Below, in pieces: positions 1 to 12,021 of a stretch of 64,000 nucleotides of DNA. The notes below the pieces were generated by a model that made no database searches, had not been told where the DNA came from, and was given only the letters and a program-made list of their open reading frames with translations. Each line of letters begins with the position of its first letter. Positions within the stretch are counted from its first letter, which is position 1. Made by a program: the position numbers and the translations under genes. The stretch is taken from NCBI GenBank assembly GCA_024509875.1, contig JAMPIV010021226.1:1-64000 (forward strand), written 5' to 3'. This DNA is from Oreohelix idahoensis. Its lineage: Eukaryota; Mollusca; Gastropoda; Stylommatophora; Oreohelicidae.

Positions 1-8
1 ATACCAGA

Positions 9-575
9 TTGTATATCAAAAACTTTAATTCCATATGTGCACCGTTAACTGAATTGACACGTAAAGGACATCCAGATCGCATTACATGGACACCACAATG
101 TGAAATGACTTACCAAGAATTGAAGGAAAAGCTCACAAGTAAACCCATTTTGAAATTACCTGACTTAAGTCAAGAATTCATAGTAAGGACGGATGCAAGT
201 AATATTGGGCTAGGAGCAACTCTACTACAGAAATCAGATGCATTGGATGGGGAATTAAGCCCAGTGGCATATGCTAGCAGAAAGTTGAATAAAGCTGAAA
301 TCAACTACTCAACTAGCGAAAAAGAATGTCTTGCAGTAATATGGGCAATAAAGAAATTCAATATTTATCTATATGGGAAGGCATTTAAGTTGCAAACTGA
401 CCACAAACCTTTATCGTTTCTAGCACAGGCTAAGCATGAGAACTCTAGGTTACTCCGATGGTCTTTGCTTCTGGCTCCATATAATTTTAGCATTGAGTAT
501 ATATCTGGAAAAACCAATTTGGGAGCGGATTTTTTAAGCCGCCATCCGTGTGATTGTGACCGAATCACCACGTAA
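9..575 (+). pseudogene. RNase H domain of a Ty3/gypsy-type retrotransposon (5' part lies outside the window)
   Basis: This 188-codon open segment is the end of a retrotransposon polyprotein. It opens in the RT-RNase H connection (FNSICAPLTELTRKG) and contains the RNase H signatures RTDASNIGLGA (first catalytic Asp), SEKECLAVIWAIKKF (Glu), TDHKPL (second Asp) and GADFLSRHP (last Asp). RNase H degrades the RNA strand of the RNA/DNA hybrid during reverse transcription. The frame continues to the window edge, so the ATG at 9 is probably internal. A stop follows the last RNase H motif after about ten codons and no integrase follows. That fits an element with integrase upstream of RT, as in the other copies here, or a truncated ordinary gypsy element. 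The sequence differs clearly from elements A, B and C. Confidence 0.85.
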
Positions 576-652
576 ACCCAGAAATAATATAAAAATTTAT
601 CTATGTTTGTATATATAGAATTAATTAGGACTGACATATATTTCTGTTTTTA

Positions 653-1700
653 GACGGGGTGAGGTGTCGTGGAATATTCTAATCCTGTACTATATAGATA
701 TTATACAAGTAAATAATAAAGCCTGTAACTAGAATAGATATAATAAATAAGGGAAGAAGAATGGGTGAAAGGAACAGTGTGTCACGAATCTGACGTGTAC
801 TTTGCGAAATCCCTTTGTTTTTCTACTGCGTATGGCAAATTGTAACGTTTACAGGTTGGATATTTTAAAGGGCTTCATGCAAGACAGTACATCGCGATTT
901 CCCAAAAACACACAAGTAAAATGTGACGTGCCTGTTTCTATAAGGGGGAGGAAAAAAACCGTTGAAATATGCAAGTTGACCTAAATTTTTAAATTCCATT
1001 CATGTTCTTGTTTTCTTTAGCACTAATATGTTACGCCAAGTTCAATAAGAGACAGATGGACAAAAAGGGATAGCGAGAAGGGAGGAGGCAGAAAAGCCGT
1101 GTAAATACTCTGCTAGTTCTAAACACGCATTCGCGCGGTATACACAAATGGCTGCTCGCATCACGCGTGGTAAAGGAATTCATGGCACTAGAGACACTTT
1201 TTGTTTATAGACGGAACACGTGAGATAAAATTACAGTACCCGATCCCAGAGTTAGTTTATAAGATCCTGAAGAAAAGAACCTCTTATATGAAAACGGAGG
1301 TAAAAACACTTAGAGGGTTTACGGTTGAGAAAGAACATAAACAGTACCCAGGACAGAGCACCATCTTACGAAAACAGAGGATGGTAGACGGAGAATACAA
1401 TTTATTGTTGAACGCAGCCTCGGCGTATGCATCGCTTTAAATTTGGATGTATTTGGGTACCCTTGAGGGCTGTGCTGACAAGAAGGAGAGATGTGTGCGT
1501 GTTAGGCGGTGTTGGGAATAGAGCGTTGTAGTCGCGCGCGCGCGCAAGATGTCATGAGTATCCTCAGGAATTAATAAAATTATACCCAAATAAACAATGA
1601 GTGAGGGATGCCATTGACAGCATGGATTAAGATTTTTCATGCCCTCATAATAAATTGTTTATAATGTATAAGTCCGTTGTTCTGTGTTTGAAAAAAATCT
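653..1700 (+). repeat. Possible polypurine tract and 3' LTR of the first fragment
   Basis: About 80 bases after the RNase H stop a purine-rich run (gacggggtgagg, to 664) is followed directly by TGTCGTGG, the usual TG start of an LTR. An AATAAA at about 1571 is followed by T- and GT-rich sequence, as expected for an R/U5 boundary. No second copy is present, so the right end is a guess. The 79-codon open frame at 1201-1440 inside it matches nothing I recognise. Confidence 0.35.
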
Positions 1701-4450
1701 TACGTATACAGAATTATGCCTACCATGTAACTTCCAAAATTGTATTGAGGAGAGCGCGTTCGGAATGACGCATATATGAAAGATATACCCAGCGCGATGG
1801 GGGACGGGCTATAGTAATACTGCTCTTTCGATGTTAGGGGAGACGTTGATACAAGGTAACATTTTTTTCAAAGCGCACTTGTCGAAACGTGGCCTCATTG
1901 GGCTAGGACTCGCTTGATAGATACTCATTAGGAGGCGTTGTAGTCGAGACCCACTAGTGCAAATAATCTTGATAAAGCAGAAACAGTGCGGTTTGAGAGC
2001 TGAGCTCATTATTTGTCGTTTAGAAACAAAAGCCTGTAACATACGCAGATGGGGAAATTTGTGCTCCAGTAATTGTGCAGAATTTACATTGCTAAATCAA
2101 ACGTATCTGTGTTTATTTATACATGAAATTGGACGGTGGTTTGATGGTATTTAGTGCAGTCACACTGGTCAGAAGCTTTGCTGGAGAATCCAGAGTAGGA
2201 GCAGCCAATACCTCCTTGGTCTTTTTAGTGATCAGTGTAGGGTGTTCTCCAGAAATAAATGCCCAGAGGGAGAATTCGAGGCAGAGGAGTCCACTTTACC
2301 CTTGCCTGCACATTACACGACAAAAGGATAAGGCTGTTACGCTTGGCAAGTCTTTATTGACGTGCTCTTACATATTATGTAAGACTCACTCCTCATACTT
2401 GAAAAATGGACTTTTTGTAAAAAATAAACTTTTTCAGGAGTGGACATGTATAATTGTTCGCTTTCAATATCCTGGATACTGTGACGAGATAGACTAGTCT
2501 CCACATTAATAGGTCCAAAAGGACAAAAAATATATAACTATATGAAGTCGATGATTGACAAATTTAACCAACAGAGCTTGTAACAATAACAAAACCTAGT
2601 ATTAACCTGCAGTATGTACTCGCTACTATACATCAGACAACCTTCTGTCACACATAGAAATAATTATGTTTTATTAATAATAATTTGCAATGTACCGACA
2701 AAGATTCTCAGTATTGCAATAATTAGTACATTCTGATAGCGATTATACTTAGTAAGTTTATAAATTGATTGTTTGGATTCCTGGTTTCCTTTTGTATATT
2801 TGACCTAAGGGACATCATATACCTTTTAATGCCTAGTAACTCATGGGAATACATTTATGTGTTATTTGAAAAGTTATTCGCAGTGACTTCTCTTAGATGA
2901 TTATTCTACATAGGAGTGTATATATGGTAATGTGTGTGAATCACATGTCGTTGTGTAAAGAGTTTAGTGAGATTAAAAATTATATTGTTTATCTGTATGT
3001 TGGTTGTGACTTAACTTCATCATAATACTCATTACCCTAGGGGGGGAAACATTCAACGTTGTCCATCACAATAATCCAGGAATATATTTCTGACTGAGGT
3101 AGTATATGATATGTGTGTAGCAAGAGTAATGGTTTTCACTCTGTAAATACACTACCCTTAACTGTACGATACAGATAACCTTCAACAGCATGCATATCTT
3201 CCTAGTCAGTACGAATCTGCTAAGTCCCATATGATATATATTATAAACATGCCTCAACTTGTGTTCCACAAGTTCAACCGGCTAATGAAGGAGGTTCGTG
3301 CATTGGGTATTCACAAGGCAACTCATAAATTCAAAACATCCGCGGGAGCTCGAGTTGCTCCTGGATTTGTGGGGTTATGGGTAGATGTAGAGGGAACGTG
3401 GGTAGGGTACGTTTAATTCTACATAAGATGCTTCCAAGGGGTATAATGATTACAACGACTACAAAATTCATTTGCGGGCTAGAGTGCCAGTCTCAACCAT
3501 CGGTACTACATGACGTACTGTACGTCGATGAAACGGGCGGCAATGTTCGGCTGGGACTGCAGAATCCACTATTTGGGTTGGGGTATTTGTGTAGACAATA
3601 TTTCGGCACTCTGTAATTGAGTCACCGCATGTATTTACTATGGTGCTTTTATGATTGGAAAGTTCTGAGACCTTAGACAGTTTGAAATTGTACTACCCAA
3701 AGACGAATATAGGATCGGCTTCTGCTGACTTAAATTGAGAAACTTTAGGCTGGATGATCAATAACGGACAAGTAGCTCTAGGACCCCTGGTGAATCTAGT
3801 TCGTCGAATGTTGCTCGTAGAGGAAGCATCCAGTGTCATTGCGCTAGTCGATGGATCCGTTTCCTGTTGACGATCTGGAGGATAGTGCCATGCTTTGTTC
3901 TCTCATGACCGTAAAGGGTATCCGAGATTGCGGGATCTGATCGCGATATTATTCGTTTAGAGTAAAATTTCGCCTATTTAAGAGTTAGAGGGGGTATGAT
4001 GAGCTGGTAGGAGACCCACCAACGTAGCTGCTTAGTCTATGTGCTGCTTCTTGGTGAAGGACTTAATAATGGTACGCTAGAAGTCTTTGAGCTTACCAAA
4101 TGCGTCAGAAGGGAAGCCCCGATCGCACCATCAACACGCAAGACGGATTAGCGGAACTGGCAGATCTTTCCGTGGTTTTATCGAACTTATCTCCAGCAAA
4201 GATTAAGATCGTCGTCGTTGAGCCAAGAAATCTTCCAATTTCGATAGCTTAATATAGTTCTTTTTTCGAGAAGAATATTCATCGTTGCGTATTTTCGCTA
4301 TGGTGATCCCCACAAACTGAAAGTTATCTTCTGACTTGTGCGTGTTACTCTAATATGTTGGTAGACTTTCGAAGAATTTGGGCGGGTGAGATTCTCTAAA
4401 TCTTCTTGTACGTACAACTAATAAAAATGGCACTGCGATAATATTGTCTA
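1701..4450. other. No recognisable feature
   Basis: Only short open frames (up to 124 codons at 2123-2497) with no motif I recognise. I saw no tRNA-like boxes, tandem repeat or retrotransposon protein similarity. Confidence 0.5.
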
Positions 4451-4459
4451 TGAATGATG

Positions 4460-5000
4460 TTCATAAAATGGGGGGGGGGGGGGATATTCGGGGTAATTGG
4501 TTATAGGATATTTCTGAGTTTGGTTGAAGTACTAGAACCTTGGATTGTATGGTGTTGGGTGTGGGGGGTGGGGGTGTGTGGTGGGGGGTGGGGTGTGGTG
4601 GGTGGGGGGGGGGGGTGTGTTTCTGATTGTAAACCAGCGTGGTGGGTAAGGAGTGGTGGTGTGGGGTGATACAGGCGACTTGAGTTATTAACATGGAAAA
4701 TATGAATTGGGGGTATAGAAGAGACAGATAGATGGTAAGAAAGTGTGGGGGTGGGGGCATCGGGGATGGTTAATGGTGGTCCAGCTAAGGTCGCTTCGGC
4801 TAAGACTAGATTACGTCACGGGGTGTGTGGTGGGGGCGGTGTTGGGGTCAGGAAGGGAGTGTAGGAAAAAGGGAGCGCGAAAATTTCATGCGGCAACCTT
4901 AATGGGTGGGGTGTGGGGGAACGGGTTCTGTATGTACGTAGAAGTGAGGGGGTTTGGGGGGGGCTGGGTGGGGGGGTGGATGTTTTTACTGCATGAAAGT
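4460..5000 (+). repeat. G/GT-rich low-complexity tract with long G runs
   Basis: A run of 14 G occupies 4470-4483. The stretch 4561-4620 is almost entirely G and T with many runs of three or more G. Further G runs extend to about 4980. Open frames on both strands here are low-complexity artefacts. The plus strand has the potential to form G-quadruplexes. Confidence 0.8.
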
Positions 5001-5680
5001 TATTCAAGAAGAATTAGAAATTCCAGGAATGATGGCATGTTCTCTTCAAAGTGCATTTTGTGTGTATTTAAACTCTATATTCGAAGACTGTAAGTAGGAA
5101 CTAATTACTATAAAATTATTAACTCTGCCGACATCGAAAGATTGTTGCAGATTTAGAAAGGGAACAATGGCTGAAAGATTTCTGTTCAAATGTACATGCA
5201 GGATTGATTTGTTTTGATGAAGCAATAACATATCAGGCGGAGATATGGTAAATTTTATATCCTGAAGAAGCAGAATAACCCCTGTTGCACTACTGGTATG
5301 CACTTACTTGAAAATGTGGCATTATGAAGAAGAATAATTGTCATATGTGTCTTATGAAGTTTTGCCATGTCGACTTGTAATTACGTTATAATTAAATAAA
5401 AGTCACCTTTATACTAAAGGCAGGTCGTCACTCATTTGCTTTGCCATACATTCATGAGAGGAAAGAAGGAAATAATAAATGAACAATAACTACTCTTGCT
5501 GGTAAATTATATAAATAAAACACATCTGCTCTAATACCACACCTTAGAGGATTGTCCCCGAACCTGGTAAATTCCTGTAAGTCTGTAGAGAGAAATCATC
5601 ACCTCTAGCAGGCTAGCTAGTAATCAAAATCTAATACTCTCGATTCAAAACAGCAATCCCCACTACCCTACCCGGCCACA
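5001..5680. other. No recognisable feature
   Basis: AT-rich sequence between the G-rich tract and the satellite. Short open frames show no domain similarity. Confidence 0.5.
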
Positions 5681-5682
5681 CT

Positions 5683-7692
5683 TGCATATTTCTATCACTA
5701 CATAACCTCATTCACTGCGTGTTTTTGTCCATTTCTATCACTACATAACCTCATTCACTGCGTGTTTTTGCCCATTTCTATCACTACATAACCTCATTCA
5801 CTGCGTGTTCTTGCATATTTCTATCACTACATAACCTCATTCACTGCGTGTTTTTGCCCATTTCTAATACTACATAACCTCATTCACTGCGTGTTTTTGT
5901 CCATTTCTATCACTACATAACCTCATTCACTGCGTGTTTTTGCCCATTTCTATCGCTACATAACCTCATTCACTGCGTGTTTTTGCATATTTCTATCACT
6001 ACATAAACTCATTCACTGCGTGTTTTTGCCCATTTCTGTCGCTACATAACCTCATTCACTGCGTGTTTTTGCATATTTCTATCACTACATAAACTCATTC
6101 ACTGCGTGTTTTTGCCCATTTCTATCGCTACATAACCTCATTCACTGCGTGTTTTTGCATATTTCTATCACTACATAAACTCATTCACTGCGTGTTTTTG
6201 CCCATTTCTATCGCTACATAACCTCATTCACTGCGTGTTTTTGCACATTTTTATCACTACATAAACTCATTCACTGCGTGTTTTTGCCCATTTCTATCGC
6301 TACATAACCTCATTCACTGCGTGTTTTTGCATATTTCTATCACTACATAAACTCATTCACTGCGTGTTTTTGCCCATTTCTATCGCTACATAACCTCATT
6401 CACTGCGTGTTTTTGCATATTTCTATCACTACATAAACTCATTCACTGCATGTTTTTGCCCATTTCTATCACTACATAACCTCATTCACTGCGTGTTTTT
6501 GCCCATTTCTATCACTACATAACCTCATTCACTGCGTGTTTTTGCATATTTCTATCACTACATAAACTCATTCACTGCGTGTTTTTGCCCATTTCTATCG
6601 CTACATAACCTCATTCACTGCGTGTTTTTGCATATTTCTATCACTACATAACCTCATTCACTGCGTGTTTTTGCCCATTTCTATCACTACATAACCTCAT
6701 TCACTGCGTGTTTTTGCATATTTCTATCACTACATAACCTCATTCACTGCGTGTTTTTGCCCATTTCTATCACTACATAACCTCATTCACTGCGTGTTTT
6801 TGCCCATTTCTATCACTACATAACCTCATTCACTGTGTGTTTTTGCATATTTATATCACTACATAACCTCATTCACTGCATGTTTTTGCATATTTCAGTC
6901 ACTACATAACCTCATTCACTGCGTGTTTTTGCCCATTTCTATCACTACATAACCTCATTCACTGCGTGTTTTTGCCCATTTCTATCACTACATAACCTCA
7001 TTCACTGCGTGTTTTTGCATATTTCTATCACTACATAAACTCATTCACTGCGTGTTTTTGCCCATTTCTATCGCTACATAACCTCATTCACTGCGTGTTT
7101 TTGCATATTTCTATCACTACATAACCTCATTCACTGCGTGTTTTTGCCCATTTCTATCACTACATAACCTCATTCACTGCGTGTTTTTGCATATTTCTAT
7201 CACTACATAACCTCATTCGCTGCGTGTTTTTGCCCATTTCTATCACTACATAACCTCATTCACTGCGTGTTTTTGCCCATTTCTATCACTACATAACCTC
7301 ATTCACTGTGTGTTTTTGCATATTTATATCACTACATAACCTCATTCACTGCATGTTTTTGCATATTTCAATCACTACATAACCTCATTCACTGCGTGTT
7401 TTTGCCCATTTCTATCACTACATAACCTCATTCACTGCGTGTTTTTGCCCATTTCTATCGCTACATAACCTCATTCACTGTGTGTTTTTGCATATTTCTA
7501 TCGCTACATAACCTCATTCACTGTGTGTTTTTGCATATTTCAATCACTACATAACCTCATTCACTGCGTGTTTTTGCCCATTTCTATCACTACATAACCT
7601 CATTCACTGTGTGTTTTTGCATATTTCTATCACTACATAACCTCATTCACTGTGTGTTTTTGCATATTTCTATCACTACATAAACTCATTCA
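5683..7692. repeat. 43-bp satellite, subfamily A (about 46 copies)
   Basis: The unit contains tatcactacataacctc followed by attcactgcgtgtttttgc. The spacing between matching words is exactly 43 (for example 5701 to 5744). Monomers differ at a few fixed places: cc or at before atttct, a or g in tatcRcta, c or a in ataaMctc. Between about 5985 and 6470 the two monomer types alternate regularly, giving an 86-bp dimeric higher-order unit. Elsewhere the order is mixed. The right end decays between 7680 and 7803. Confidence 0.95.
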
Positions 7693-7803
7693 CCCTCTTG
7701 TTCTTGATTGTTTTCTATGTCTACATAACCTTATTCATTGCTTGTATTTTTTTTTTTGTCTGTAAATAACGCCATTCGTCGCTTGTTCTTGCTTATTTCA
7801 AAA
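7693..7803. repeat. Diverged satellite units between subfamilies
   Basis: Two or three degraded 43-bp units, including a T run near 7748. They carry features of both subfamilies (acataaccttattcattgc, then cttgttcttgcttatttc) and bridge array A to the LINE fragment. Confidence 0.6.
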
Positions 7804-8204
7804 ACTATCATAATAATAATAATAATAGCCCCTTCAGTCGTAACTGACTAAGTGAATGCGTCTATGAGGTGACAGCCCTCAGCTGCTTTTTCCCCTGGTG
7901 TTGCTTTCGACGCTTTCTCCTCTCCTCTGCTTGCTGCGAGAGCCACCCTTCGCCCAATCCGAAGTGGCGCCTCAGACAACACCGCCATGCGATGCGATCG
8001 GCAGCCTCATCCTCCCAGGTTGCCAGATTTATGTCCAGTGCCCTCGTGTCTCTCTTGTACACATCTTTGAACCACAGCTGCGGTCGGTCAGCTGGTCCTC
8101 TGCCATCCGCGAGTTGTCCGTAGAAGATATCTTTCGGGGTGCGACCATCTTCCATGCGGCGGACATGGCCAAGACAGGGTAGTCTGCGCTGTCTAAGCAG
8201 TGTA
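7804..8204 (-). mobile_element. LINE family 1, 5'-truncated fragment (3' end of the RT ORF)
   Basis: On the minus strand, 8155-7862 encodes RMEDGRTPKDIFYGQLADG, then RPQLWFKDVYKRD, LDINLATWEDEAADRIAWR and a basic C-terminus. This is the conserved tail after the RT domain in a common animal LINE group. The 3' end lies at the left and finishes in a (TTA)n tail (taataataa on the plus strand from about 7811). The fragment sits exactly between satellite subfamilies A and B. A related copy lies on the plus strand at 11232-12506. Confidence 0.8.
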
Positions 8205-10640
8205 CATTCATAGCCTTATTCACTGCTTGTTCTTGTTTATTTATGTCTCTAGATAACTTCATTCACCACTTGTTCTTGCTTATTTCTGTCTCTAGATAAC
8301 CTTATTCACTGCTTGTTCTTGCTTATTTCTGTCTCTAGATAACTACATTCACCATTTGTTCTTCCTTATTTCTGTCTCTAGATAACCTTATTCACTGCTT
8401 GTTCTTGTTTATTTATGTCTCTAGATAACTACATTCACCATTTGTTCTTCCTTATTTCTGTCTCTAGATAACCTTATTCACTGCTTGTTCTTGTTTATTT
8501 CTGTCTCTAGATAACTACATTCACCATTTGTTCTTCCTTATTTCTGTCTCTAGATAACCTTATTCACTGCTTGTTCTTGTTTATTTATGTCTCTAGATAA
8601 CTTCATTCACCACTTGTTCTTGCTTATTTCTGTCTCTAGATAACCTTATTCACTGCTTGTTCTTGCTTATTTCTGTCTCTAGATAACTACATTCACCATT
8701 TGTTCTTCCTTATTTCTGTCTCTAGATAACCTTATTCACTGCTTGTTCTTGCTTATTTCTGTCTTTAGATAACCTTATTCACTGCTTGTTCTTGCTTATT
8801 TCTGTCTCTAGGTAACTTCATTCACTACTTGTTCTTGCTTATTTCTGTCTTTAGATAACTTCATTCACCACTTGTTCTTGTTTATTTCTGTCTCTAGATA
8901 ACCTTATTCACCACTTGTTCTTGCTTATTTCTGTCTTTAGATAACTTCATTCACCACTTGTTCTTGCTTATTTCTGTCTCTAGATAACCTTATTCATTGC
9001 TTGTTCTTGCTTATTTATGTCTCTAGATAACCTTATTCACCACTTGTTCTTGCTTATTTCTGTCTCTAGATAACTACATTCACCACTTATTCTTCCTTAT
9101 TTCTGTCTCTAGATAACCTTATTCACTGCTTGTTCTTGTTTATTTCTGTCTCTAGATAACCTTATTCACCACTTGTTCTTGCTTATTTCTGTCTCTAGAT
9201 AACTTCATTCACCACTTGTTCTTGCTTATTTCTGTCTCTAGATAACTACAATCACCACTTGTTCTTGCTTATTTCTGTCTCTAGATAACATTATTCACCA
9301 CTTATTCTTGCTTATTTCTGTCTCTAGATAACCTTATTCATTGCTTGTTCTTGCTTATTTCTGTCTCTAGATAACTTCATTCACCACTTGTTCTTGCTTA
9401 TTTCTGTCTCTAGATAACTACATTCACCACTTGTTCTTCGTTATTTCTGTCTCTAGATAACCTTATTCACTGCTTGTTCTTGCTTATTTCTGTCTCTAGA
9501 TAACTTCATTCACCACTTGTTCTTGCTTATTTCTGTCTCTAGATAACTACATTCACCACTTGTTCTTGCTTATTTCTGTCTCTAGATAACTACATTCACC
9601 ACTTGTTCTTGCTTATTTCTGTCTCTAGATAACTACATTCACCACTTGTTCTTCGTTATTTCTGTCTCTAGATAACCTTATTCATTGCTTGTTCTTGCTT
9701 ATTTCTGTCTCTAGATAACCTTATTTACTGCTTGTTCTTGCTTATTTCTGTCTCTAGATAACTACATTGACCACTTGTTCTTCCTTATTTCTGTCTTTAG
9801 ATAACCTTATTCACTGCTTGTTTTTTGCTTATTTCTGTCTCTAGATAACTTCATTCACCACTTGTTCTTGCTTATTTCTGTCTCTAGATAACTTCATTCA
9901 CCACTTGTTATTGCTTATTTCTGTCTCTAGATAACCTTATTCACTGCTTGTTCTTGTTTATTTCTGTCTCTAGATAACTACATTCACCACTTATTCTTCC
10001 TTATTTCTGTCTCTAGATAACCTTATTCACTGCTTGTTCTTCTTTATTTCTGTCTCTAGATAACCTTATTCACCACTTGTTCTTGCTTATTTCTGTATCT
10101 AGATAACTACATTCACCACTTATTCTTCCTTATTTCTGTCTCTAGATAACCTTATTCACTGCTTGTTCTTGTTTATTTCTGTCTCTAGATAACCTTATTC
10201 ACCACTTGTTCTTGCTTATTTCTGTTTCTAGATAACTACATTCACCACTTGTTCTTGCTTGTTTCTGTCTCTAGATAACCTTATTCATTGCTTGTTCTTG
10301 CTTATTTCTGCCTCTAGATAACTTCATTCACCATTTGTTCTTGCTTGTTTCTGTCTCTAGATAACTTTTTTCACTGCCTGTTCTTGCTTATTTCTGTCTC
10401 TAGATAACTTCATTCACCACTTGTTCTTGCTTGTTTCTGTCTCTAGATAACTTCATTCACCACTTGTTCTTGCTTGTTTCTTTCTCTAGATAACTTCATT
10501 CACCACTTGTTCTTGCTTGTTTCTGTCTCTAGATAACTTCATTCACCACTTGTTCTTGCTTGTTTCTGTCTCTAGATAACCTTATTCACCACTTGTTCTT
10601 GCTTATCTCGACATCTAAATAACCTCATTCTCATTAAGCC
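8205..10640. repeat. 43-bp satellite, subfamily B (about 56 copies)
   Basis: The unit contains atttctgtctctagataac and attcactgcttgttcttgc and also has a 43-bp period. It aligns along its whole length with subfamily A (shared ataac, attca, gttcttgc frame), so both descend from one satellite. Monomer variants differ after ataac (cttattcactgc, ttcattcaccac, tacattcaccat). Between about 8330 and 8600 two variants alternate as an 86-bp dimer. Confidence 0.95.
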
Positions 10641-10744
10641 TTGTTATTGTCTTATCGCTGCATATTGCCTCACTAAATAATTTAATACGTCTTGTGCTTT
10701 CTATTTCACATATTTACTTTTCTATTACTTTTGTGTATTGTTTT

Positions 10745-11080
10745 CTTAGAGAGTTTGACTGGCTAAGCGATTAGAGCACTTTGCTCTCACCGCGAAGTTA
10801 CCAGACTCGGGGATATAAACCTAGTAACGTCAATCTCCAGTCTACCCAGCTGTAATTGGCTCTGCTCTGAAGTTAGGGAAGGCAAATGCAGCGATGATGG
10901 AAACTGGTTACTCCACCTCCTTAAAAAGCTGGACCTAATTTGGTGAAGTCTCTAACACTTCACTCACTCACTCACTCACTCACTCACTCACTCACTCACT
11001 CACTCACTCACTCACTCACTCACTCACTCACTTACGAGAGTTTCTGCCTTGAGACTGTCTTTATTCGTTTCTTACAGCCA
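10745..11080 (+). mobile_element. SINE family C copy with an internal (CACT)n expansion
   Basis: The 5' half is tRNA-like (gactggctaagcgattagagc, then tcggggatataaacc as a decayed B box). The body includes ctacccagctgtaa, gaaggcaaatgcagcg and gctggacctaatttggtg. The 3' part gaagtctctaacacttcact is followed by the microsatellite, then gagactgtctttatt. Other copies have the same 3' region without the microsatellite (22136-22200; reverse strand 23340-23390 and 60205-60260), so the repeat expanded inside the SINE. Confidence 0.7.
10956..11032. repeat. (CACT)n microsatellite, about 19 copies
   Basis: An uninterrupted run of cact/actc within the 3' part of a SINE copy. The reading frame across it (LTHSLTHS repeats) is not a gene. 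Confidence 0.95.
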
Positions 11081-11231
11081 CATTATTGCTTAATTTTTTA
11101 TTCCTTTAGGATTATGTTCAGCTTTTTCTTTTTAATTTCAAAAAGAACAATTTAGCTTATTTATAACTAAATTTTGTAAATTGTGTGTATATAGCCAGCG
11201 ATAACTGGTTGCAACAGTTATCACTGTCGAT

Positions 11232-11470
11232 AATTATGAACTGGCAGGGGTGCACCCATTCACGTACCTAAGACTTACCATCAATGACAAACTCTCTCTG
11301 GACACAGAAATTGACAGCCGCATTGGCAAAGCCGCAACCATCTTTGCCCGCCCCACAACGCGTGTTTGGGAAAACTCCAAACTCACAACGAAGACCAAAG
11401 CTGCGGTAAATAACGCCTGCGTCACCTTCACGCTTCTGTATAGCAGCGAGACATGGACATTCTATCTTCC
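11232..11470 (+). mobile_element. LINE family 1, left half (interrupted)
   Basis: Codes for VHPFTYLRLTINDKLSL, then DTEIDSRIGKAATIFARPTT and LLYSSETWT, the conserved region just after the RT catalytic domain of a LINE polyprotein. It ends abruptly at 11470, where a second LINE begins in the opposite direction. The matching continuation starts at 12022. Confidence 0.85.
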
Positions 11471-12013
11471 TTTTCTTCTTTGATCCTTTGCCGCCGACCG
11501 TAAAAGCAGTCAGTGGCCATCATGCCTAGTGGCGTCTTGTAGGGCAACAACAAATTGATTCCACTTTGCTCGGTCGGTGGCCATCCTTCGTACAATGCCC
11601 CAACTCTGGTTCATTCTTTGCATCTCAGCCTCCACAGTCATCCGCCAAGTTGTTTTTGGTCGGCCTCTCTTTCGTTTTCCTTCAGGGGTCCATAGCACAG
11701 CTGTTCTTGTGATTGCATTGGGGTCTCTTCTGAGGACATGGCCAACCCAGCTCCAGCGTCTACCAGCTGTGATGGTGTGAATGTCCTCTTGCTTGCTCCG
11801 AGTAAGCAGATCTTTTTTGGTGACGGTATTCGGCCAAAAGATTCGGAGAATTTTTCTTAGGCAGGTTGTGTGAAAAGAGGACAATTTCGACATTTCCTTC
11901 TCTGTTACTTTTTAGCATTCCACACCATAGAGAAGCACAGAAAGCACACAGTTCTGATATAATCTTAATTTTGTGCTTGTGACATTCTATGATAAGCATT
12001 AAAGAAGACTCTG
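11471..12013 (-). mobile_element. LINE family 2, 5'-truncated copy inserted in LINE 1
   Basis: On the minus strand 11893-11510 encodes LSSFHTTCLRKILRIFWPNT, then GRRWSWVGHVLRRDPNAITR, a GKRKRGRPKTTWRM motif and WNQFVVALQDATR, the C-terminal tail of a LINE RT protein. The 3' end is at the left: after the stop it runs through cggcggcaaaggatcaaaga and ends in a GAA-rich tail. Flanking 8-bp repeats tatcttcc (11463-11470 and 12014-12021) look like the target duplication. LINE 1 homology resumes directly after the second repeat. Confidence 0.85.
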
Positions 12014-12021
12014 TATCTTCC

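Noticed and set aside
4461..4760. Pro/His-rich protein on the minus strand
   Set aside because: Low-complexity complement of the G-rich tract.
5683..7692. CRISPR-like array (regular repeats)
   Set aside because: Units are contiguous 43-bp tandem repeats with no unique spacers, in eukaryotic DNA.
10940..11155. Protein made of LTHSLTHS repeats
   Set aside because: It is the (CACT)n microsatellite read in frame.
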